Assembly (NCBI RefSeq): GCF_019331735.1
Contig: NZ_JAHBBH010000001.1
Span: forward strand, 1 to 64,000
Direction: 5' to 3'
Origin: Bifidobacterium miconis
Lineage (GTDB): Bacteria; Actinomycetota; Actinomycetes; Actinomycetales; Bifidobacteriaceae
Length of the DNA: 64,000 bases
Shown here: positions 60,313-64,000 of the stretch, in pieces
Position numbering within the stretch: the first letter of the stretch is position 1
Layout of the letters: every line of letters starts with the position of its first letter
The notes under the pieces: model-generated
Databases searched by the model: none
What the model saw: only the letters and a program-made list of their open reading frames with translations
Told to the model about the DNA's origin: nothing
Made by a program: the position numbers and the translations under genes

Positions 60313-60843
60313 ATGATGCCTGTGCGCATCCGCGCATACCGATCGGAGGACGCCGCCGCGACGATGGATGTATTCCGTCGCGCCGTCACCGGTACCGCAT
60401 CGCGTGATTACGACGACGAACAGATACGTGCGTGGGCCGGCCATACCGGCACGCCGGCACAGTGGGATGCACGACGGTCGGCCGTGCATACATGGGTCGC
60501 GGAGACGGCGAATGACGGTCTGCCGGTCGTCGGCTTCATCGACGTCGACGACATCGGATACATCGACATGCTGTTCGTCGATCCGACGGCCGCGCGTCAC
60601 GGCGTCGCCTCGCGGCTGCTCGAGCAGGTGGAACGGTACGCGGCGGCCAACGATATCGCGGAACTCTCCGTCCACGCCAGTATCACCGCACGGCCGTTCT
60701 TCCTGCGTCACGGTTTTGACGAGATCGCCGTCCGGCATCCGCATATCGGCGACGTTTCATTCGTCAACTACCTCATGGCGAAGGATGTCCGGTTCCCGGG
60801 ATTGCGCTCGGAAAATCCCGGGAACCAGACCATGTTCATATGA
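60313..60843 (+). CDS. GNAT-family N-acetyltransferase
   Basis: The 176-residue product has the GNAT fold: an N-terminal VRIRAYRSEDAAATMDVF, the central strand GYIDMLFVDPTAARHGVASRLL with the acetyl-CoA loop R-H-G-V-A, and ASITARPFFLRHGFDEI toward the end. The last 20 residues or so are encoded by a palindrome-rich segment and may be a recent extension. An upstream TTG (60304) with AGGAGG five bases before is an alternative start. It follows the LDH gene after 17 bases and is probably cotranscribed. Confidence 0.87.
   Translation: MMPVRIRAYRSEDAAATMDVFRRAVTGTASRDYDDEQIRAWAGHTGTPAQWDARRSAVHTWVAETANDGLPVVGFIDVDDIGYIDMLFVDPTAARHGVASRLLEQVERYAAANDIAELSVHASITARPFFLRHGFDEIAVRHPHIGDVSFVNYLMAKDVRFPGLRSENPGNQTMFI
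60791..60826. repeat. Hairpin repeat copy 1, inside the end of the GNAT gene
   Basis: GGTTCCCGGGATT and AATCCCGGGAACC form a 13-bp stem with a 10-base loop. It is coding, specifying the last residues of the acetyltransferase. Confidence 0.75.
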
Positions 60844-60848
60844 ACATG
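60831..60848. repeat. 18-bp perfect palindrome over the GNAT stop codon
   Basis: CATGTTCATATGAACATG is a full palindrome; the TGA within it is the stop codon of the acetyltransferase gene. It lies between the two GGTTCCC-type hairpins and could be an operator or part of the repeat. Confidence 0.7.
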
Positions 60849-60909
60849 CATATGCGCGCCATACCGCGGCTGACCCGTCGTCGTAATGTTCGCTGTTGTG
60901 TGGTTTGCC

Positions 60910-60944
60910 GGTTCCCTGGATGAAGCGGCCCAATCCCGGGAACC
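60910..60944. repeat. Hairpin repeat copy 2
   Basis: GGTTCCCTGGAT and ATCCCGGGAACC form the same stem as the first copy with a single mismatch, 119 bases downstream, in non-coding sequence. Further short inverted repeats (ATACAG/CTGTAT, TTGCC/GGCAA) continue to about 60995. Confidence 0.65.
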
Positions 60945-61043
60945 GGGCCCATACAGAAATCCTGTATTGCAGATTGCCATGACGCGGCATGCGGCAAACA
61001 ATCGAGGTATTGCATCCGATGTGGGAAAGGAACGAACCATATC

Positions 61044-61577
61044 ATGGGGTGGAAGGCTGATGATCATGAACGACGTCGACATGGCGGCCGCGGCCGGCTG
61101 TCGCCGATGATCGTGACGATACTCGCCGTTGCGGTGCCGATACTGGTCATCGTCGGCGGACTGGGATTGAGCTACTGGTACACGCACCGCACGGCCGACA
61201 CGTCACACATCATCTATGAATATTCGCGGTCCGCGAAATTCACCAAGGTGCAGCTCGACGCAGCCGGGCACAAAACCGCCGAAGTATTCTCCGTCTTTTC
61301 CGGCTGTACGATCGAACGCATCTCCTACGACGAGACACGGGCCGACAGGCTGCTTAACCTCGAGGACGAATCCAAGGCCGAGTCGCCGTCCTACTGGTCG
61401 GCGATCTATGATGCCTATCACCGGTACGGACGCAGCCGCATCTTCATCGCCACCGTCGACCTCACCTGCGACGGCAGCGACGCGACGCTCAGCTCCGGCG
61501 AACAGTCGATGACTGATTACCTGTATCTCAACGACGACGGCAGAACCTGGACCGAAATCGATCACGGCAACGGCTGA
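61044..61577 (+). CDS. Small membrane-anchored hypothetical protein
   Basis: No family recognised. The 177-residue product has a basic N-terminus, one membrane helix (about 22-45, MIVTILAVAVPILVIVGGLG) and an extracytoplasmic domain of about 125 residues with two cysteines (FSGCTIERIS and VDLTCDGSD) that could form a disulfide. GGAAAGGAACG lies upstream of the ATG used; an internal ATG at residue 22, just at the helix, is an alternative. It is followed by a DJ-1 family gene on the same strand. Confidence 0.65.
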   Translation: MGWKADDHERRRHGGRGRLSPMIVTILAVAVPILVIVGGLGLSYWYTHRTADTSHIIYEYSRSAKFTKVQLDAAGHKTAEVFSVFSGCTIERISYDETRADRLLNLEDESKAESPSYWSAIYDAYHRYGRSRIFIATVDLTCDGSDATLSSGEQSMTDYLYLNDDGRTWTEIDHGNG

Positions 61578-61637
61578 CGATTGGTCGAAGACGCGGCATA
61601 ATGGGTGAGAAATCATTCACGTCGTCAAGGAGGAACT

Positions 61638-62186
61638 ATGGCCATCGAGAACGCCAAGGCGCTGATCATCGTGAACAACTGGGGTATCGAGGAGACGGAA
61701 CTGACCCGTCCGCTGCGTGACCTCAAGGCCGCGGGCGCTGCGGTCACGCTCGCCGCGACCGAACTCGAACCGTGCGAAACCGTGCAGCACGACCGCTACG
61801 AAGGCGAGACGCTCACGCCGGACGTGAAGCTGTCCGACGTACAGGCCGCCGGCTACGACCTGCTCGTCGTGCCGGGCGGCACGTGCAACGTCGACCGTCT
61901 GCGCGTAAACGAGGACGCGATCACGCTCGCGCAGGAGTTCGCGCACGAAGGCAAGCCGATCGCCGCGATCTGCCACGGCGCATGGCTGCTCGTCAACGCC
62001 GGTCTGATGGAGGGCAAGACCGCGTCGCCGTGCCGCTACATCGCGGCCGACATCGAAAACGCTGGCGGCCGTTACATTGACAAGCCGTTGACCATCGATG
62101 ACGCGAACGGCTGGAAGCTCATCACCTCGCGCACGCCAGCCGACCTCGACTATTTCGTCGGCGCGATCAAGGACACGCTCGCCTGA
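61638..62186 (+). CDS. DJ-1/PfpI-family protein
   Basis: The 182-residue product has a type I glutamine amidotransferase-like fold. The nucleophile elbow AAICHGAWLLVNAGL carries the conserved Cys-His, and earlier LLVVPGGTCNVDRL and EETELTRPLRDL are typical for PfpI proteins, described as proteases, glyoxalases or chaperones. AAGGAGGAACT precedes the ATG with good spacing. Confidence 0.92.
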   Translation: MAIENAKALIIVNNWGIEETELTRPLRDLKAAGAAVTLAATELEPCETVQHDRYEGETLTPDVKLSDVQAAGYDLLVVPGGTCNVDRLRVNEDAITLAQEFAHEGKPIAAICHGAWLLVNAGLMEGKTASPCRYIAADIENAGGRYIDKPLTIDDANGWKLITSRTPADLDYFVGAIKDTLA

Positions 62187-62240
62187 GTCGCATGCTTCTT
62201 CGACATCACACAGTATGACGATGCCGTCCTGCCCGATCAA

Positions 62241-62402
62241 CTATACATGGTTTCGATCGGTGGTCTCGATGACGGCAAGACGGCTTTCGTTGATGCCATC
62301 CCGTATCGCCGCTTTGATCACCAGATAGAACACGTATAGCGTGACGGCGGCCAGTACAGCCGCGAGCAGCAACAAGATGATGATGGACATGACGTCTGTC
62401 AT
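62241..62402 (-). CDS. 53-residue single-pass membrane protein
   Basis: The start MTDVMSIIILLLLAAVLAAV leads into one membrane helix to about residue 30, followed by a short charged tail (IRDGINESRLAVIETTDRNHV). AAGGGAG with six bases spacing supports this ATG rather than one ten codons upstream. No family is recognised. Confidence 0.65.
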   Translation of the reverse strand: MTDVMSIIILLLLAAVLAAVTLYVFYLVIKAAIRDGINESRLAVIETTDRNHV

Positions 62403-62480
62403 GATGAACTCCCTTTTTCGCTGGCCATCCAACGGCCATCTCTATTCATTGTAGAGCATGCCGCAACATCCGGTACGATG

Positions 62481-63359
62481 TCACGCGACAAAGCGCAGGT
62501 AGGTGCGATCGTCGAAGGATTCCCGACCAGGGGCGAAGCCTTTGGTGGTGCGGTAGTCGTGGATGAGCTGCGGATCGTCACGACGCAGACGATCCAGTTC
62601 TCGCTCCGATTCGGCAAGCGTCGGACGCAGCAGGGGATAGCCGTCCGAGGCGAGCACCACCTCGTCGCCCGGATTGATGGGGACCGTACGGATCGGATAC
62701 GTCGGATCGGCGAACCCGTCGAACACGAAGTATCCGTATTCGCCGCGCCGGTTCGCGAACCGCGACTGCAATCGTAGGAACGGCAGGATCATGTCACGAG
62801 CCGGATCGTCCGTTCCCTGTGTTTCTGCCCGGCCTGTGGCGGCGGATGCCGAGACCGATGCCATATCATCATCCTGTGCGCGGCTTGACCCGTCGCCCAA
62901 CGCCAACGCCTGCGCGGCGAACGATCGCAGTTCGCCCAACAGCTCGTCCACGCGCTTCACCGTCGGCGTCTGCACGCCGTTCACCATGATCTGACAGTCG
63001 CCGAACAGCCACGCCTCATGCCGGCGCGCACTGTAGATCACCGCGTTCGCCTGCAATCGTTCCCACGGCTCGCGTTCAAACAGCGCGGCATCATCGGCAG
63101 CGATGTCATACTGCGCTCGCAAGCGTCCATCCAGTATCGTCTGCGCCTGCCGCATCGTCGTATTCGCAGGCAATGCGGCAATCGCGTTCGACAGCAGATT
63201 CTTCGCGACGACCCCGCCGCTCGGCCGCCACAGTCGCCGCACGCTCTTGCTCGTCACGCCGTCCACCACGGCAGCAAAACTGCTCGTCACGATCAGACCG
63301 TCCTCATTCAACGACTGGTCGGCCTTCTTGCCCCGGCAGCACCGTTCGATCACACGCAT
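62481..63359 (-). CDS. PP2C-like phosphatase-fold protein
   Basis: The 292-residue product has PP2C-type landmarks in order: LNEDGLIV (N-terminal metal-binding Asp region), FAAVVDGVTSKS (the DGxxG site with Ser in place of Gly), VLASDGYPLL and a final SFDDRTYLRF. A linker (about 160-195) is low complexity. It could be a Ser/Thr phosphatase, though the altered DG motif leaves activity uncertain. Start: ATG MRVIERC, but a GTG two codons later has better spacing from GGTGGAGG. It is divergent from aroA. Confidence 0.72.
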   Translation of the reverse strand: MRVIERCCRGKKADQSLNEDGLIVTSSFAAVVDGVTSKSVRRLWRPSGGVVAKNLLSNAIAALPANTTMRQAQTILDGRLRAQYDIAADDAALFEREPWERLQANAVIYSARRHEAWLFGDCQIMVNGVQTPTVKRVDELLGELRSFAAQALALGDGSSRAQDDDMASVSASAATGRAETQGTDDPARDMILPFLRLQSRFANRRGEYGYFVFDGFADPTYPIRTVPINPGDEVVLASDGYPLLRPTLAESERELDRLRRDDPQLIHDYRTTKGFAPGRESFDDRTYLRFVA

Positions 63360-63429
63360 GCCTCCACCATAGCGCGCGAAAGCGGACGTACGGTCGCCGA
63401 CTTTCTCCCGAACCGATACGATAATCCCT

Positions 63430-64000
63430 ATGACTGCAACGACATATCTCGATCCCTGGCCCGCGCCGACGGCGAGCGGGCCGCTGAACGCCACCGTCAC
63501 CATCCCCGGCAGCAAATCGCTGTCCAACCGGTATCTGGTCCTCGCCGCACTCGGTTCCAAGCCGGTCACGCTGGTCGGCCTGCTGCGCTCGCGCGACACC
63601 GAACTCATGATGGGCGCACTGGAAACGCTCGGCGTGCGCTGCGACATCGACCCGGACGTCGACACCACCGTCACTGTCACGCCACCGGCCTCCGGCCGAT
63701 TCCACGGCAACGTCGACGTATACTGCGGCCTCGCCGGCACGGTCATGCGATTCGTGCCCGGACTCGCGCTGTTCGCCGACGGTCCGGTGCGGTTCGACGG
63801 CGACGAACAGGCATACGCGCGTCCGATGAAACCCGTGCTCGACGGACTCGAACAGCTTGGCGCGACCGTCGACTATCACGGCGAAACCGGCTACCTGCCG
63901 TTCACGATCACGCCGCCCGCCGCACTGCCGGGTGGCGTCGGCAACGGCGCCGATGATGCTGCCTCGCACGTTGCGATCGACTCGTCTGGCTCGTCGCAGT
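63430..64000 (+). CDS. aroA: 3-phosphoshikimate 1-carboxyvinyltransferase AroA (5' part)
   Basis: EPSP synthase joins shikimate 3-phosphate and PEP in aromatic amino acid synthesis. The first 190 codons are present and the gene runs off the right edge. Seen: ATVTIPGSKSLSNRYLVLAA, the S3P-binding segment; RSRDTELMMGALETLG; CGLAGTVMRFVPG, the actinobacterial form of the NAGTxxR motif; and RPMKPVLDGLEQLGA. The leader between this gene and the PP2C-like gene is short (70 bases) and the start has no strong ribosome-binding site. Confidence 0.93.
   Translation, partial: MTATTYLDPWPAPTASGPLNATVTIPGSKSLSNRYLVLAALGSKPVTLVGLLRSRDTELMMGALETLGVRCDIDPDVDTTVTVTPPASGRFHGNVDVYCGLAGTVMRFVPGLALFADGPVRFDGDEQAYARPMKPVLDGLEQLGATVDYHGETGYLPFTITPPAALPGGVGNGADDAASHVAIDSSGSSQ

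Overview
The window is chromosomal DNA of a high-GC actinobacterium, most likely a Bifidobacterium. Supporting markers are two WhiB proteins, a CarD regulator, a PdtaS-type kinase with a separate ANTAR regulator, an actinobacterial-type EPSP synthase, and a glycolysis/glycogen gene set (pyruvate kinase, L-lactate dehydrogenase, GlgB, GlgX). The genus is an inference; no rRNA is present. Genes are dense, ribosome-binding sites are mostly AAGGAGG-like, and there is no prophage, insertion sequence, CRISPR array or rRNA operon.

Layout. 1-800: start of a minus-strand gene running off the left edge, then about 750 bases without a convincing gene that hold five copies of a 21-base motif and a REP-like hairpin repeat. 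804-9003: a DUF262-type protein with a RAMA-like tail, a NarL-type two-component pair, a membrane-anchored protein with two Ltp-type repeats, a Bax-inhibitor-1 family protein, a DMT exporter and a small alarmone synthetase. 9084-17428: miaB-miaA, a Fic-like protein with a degenerate active site, ftsK, tRNA-Leu(UAA), a membrane protein, an FKBP isomerase and greA. 17607-24091: a hemolysin III family protein, the PdtaS-like kinase, a WhiB1-like protein, an EccC-like FtsK/SpoIIIE ATPase and an LCP protein. 24384-31745: a WhiB2-like gene, a large membrane glycosyltransferase, a DUF5719-like protein, a metallopeptidase-family protein without zinc ligands, a HAD phosphomannomutase-like protein and a ComF-like PRTase. 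31812-41283: an OmpR-type two-component pair, glgB, carD, ispF, a Zn/Mn ABC transporter with a Fur/Zur-like box, and folD.

41411-55148: rpsA, coaE, uvrB, terC, pyk, a Nudix protein, a tRNA with a leucine CAA anticodon, the ANTAR regulator overlapping polA, a NIF3-family protein and a second Nudix protein. 55228-64000: glgX, a polytopic membrane protein, tRNA-Pro(UGG), L-lactate dehydrogenase, a GNAT acetyltransferase followed by nested palindromes, small envelope proteins, a DJ-1/PfpI protein, a PP2C-like protein and the 5' part of aroA.

Most of the window is core housekeeping. The least explained parts are the 21-base motif array near the left end, the group of proteins that keep a catalytic fold but lack key residues (DUF262/HNH, Fic, metallopeptidase, one Nudix box), the orphan EccC-like ATPase, and the WhiB2-linked envelope cluster that carries a eukaryote-type HAD phosphomannomutase-like gene.
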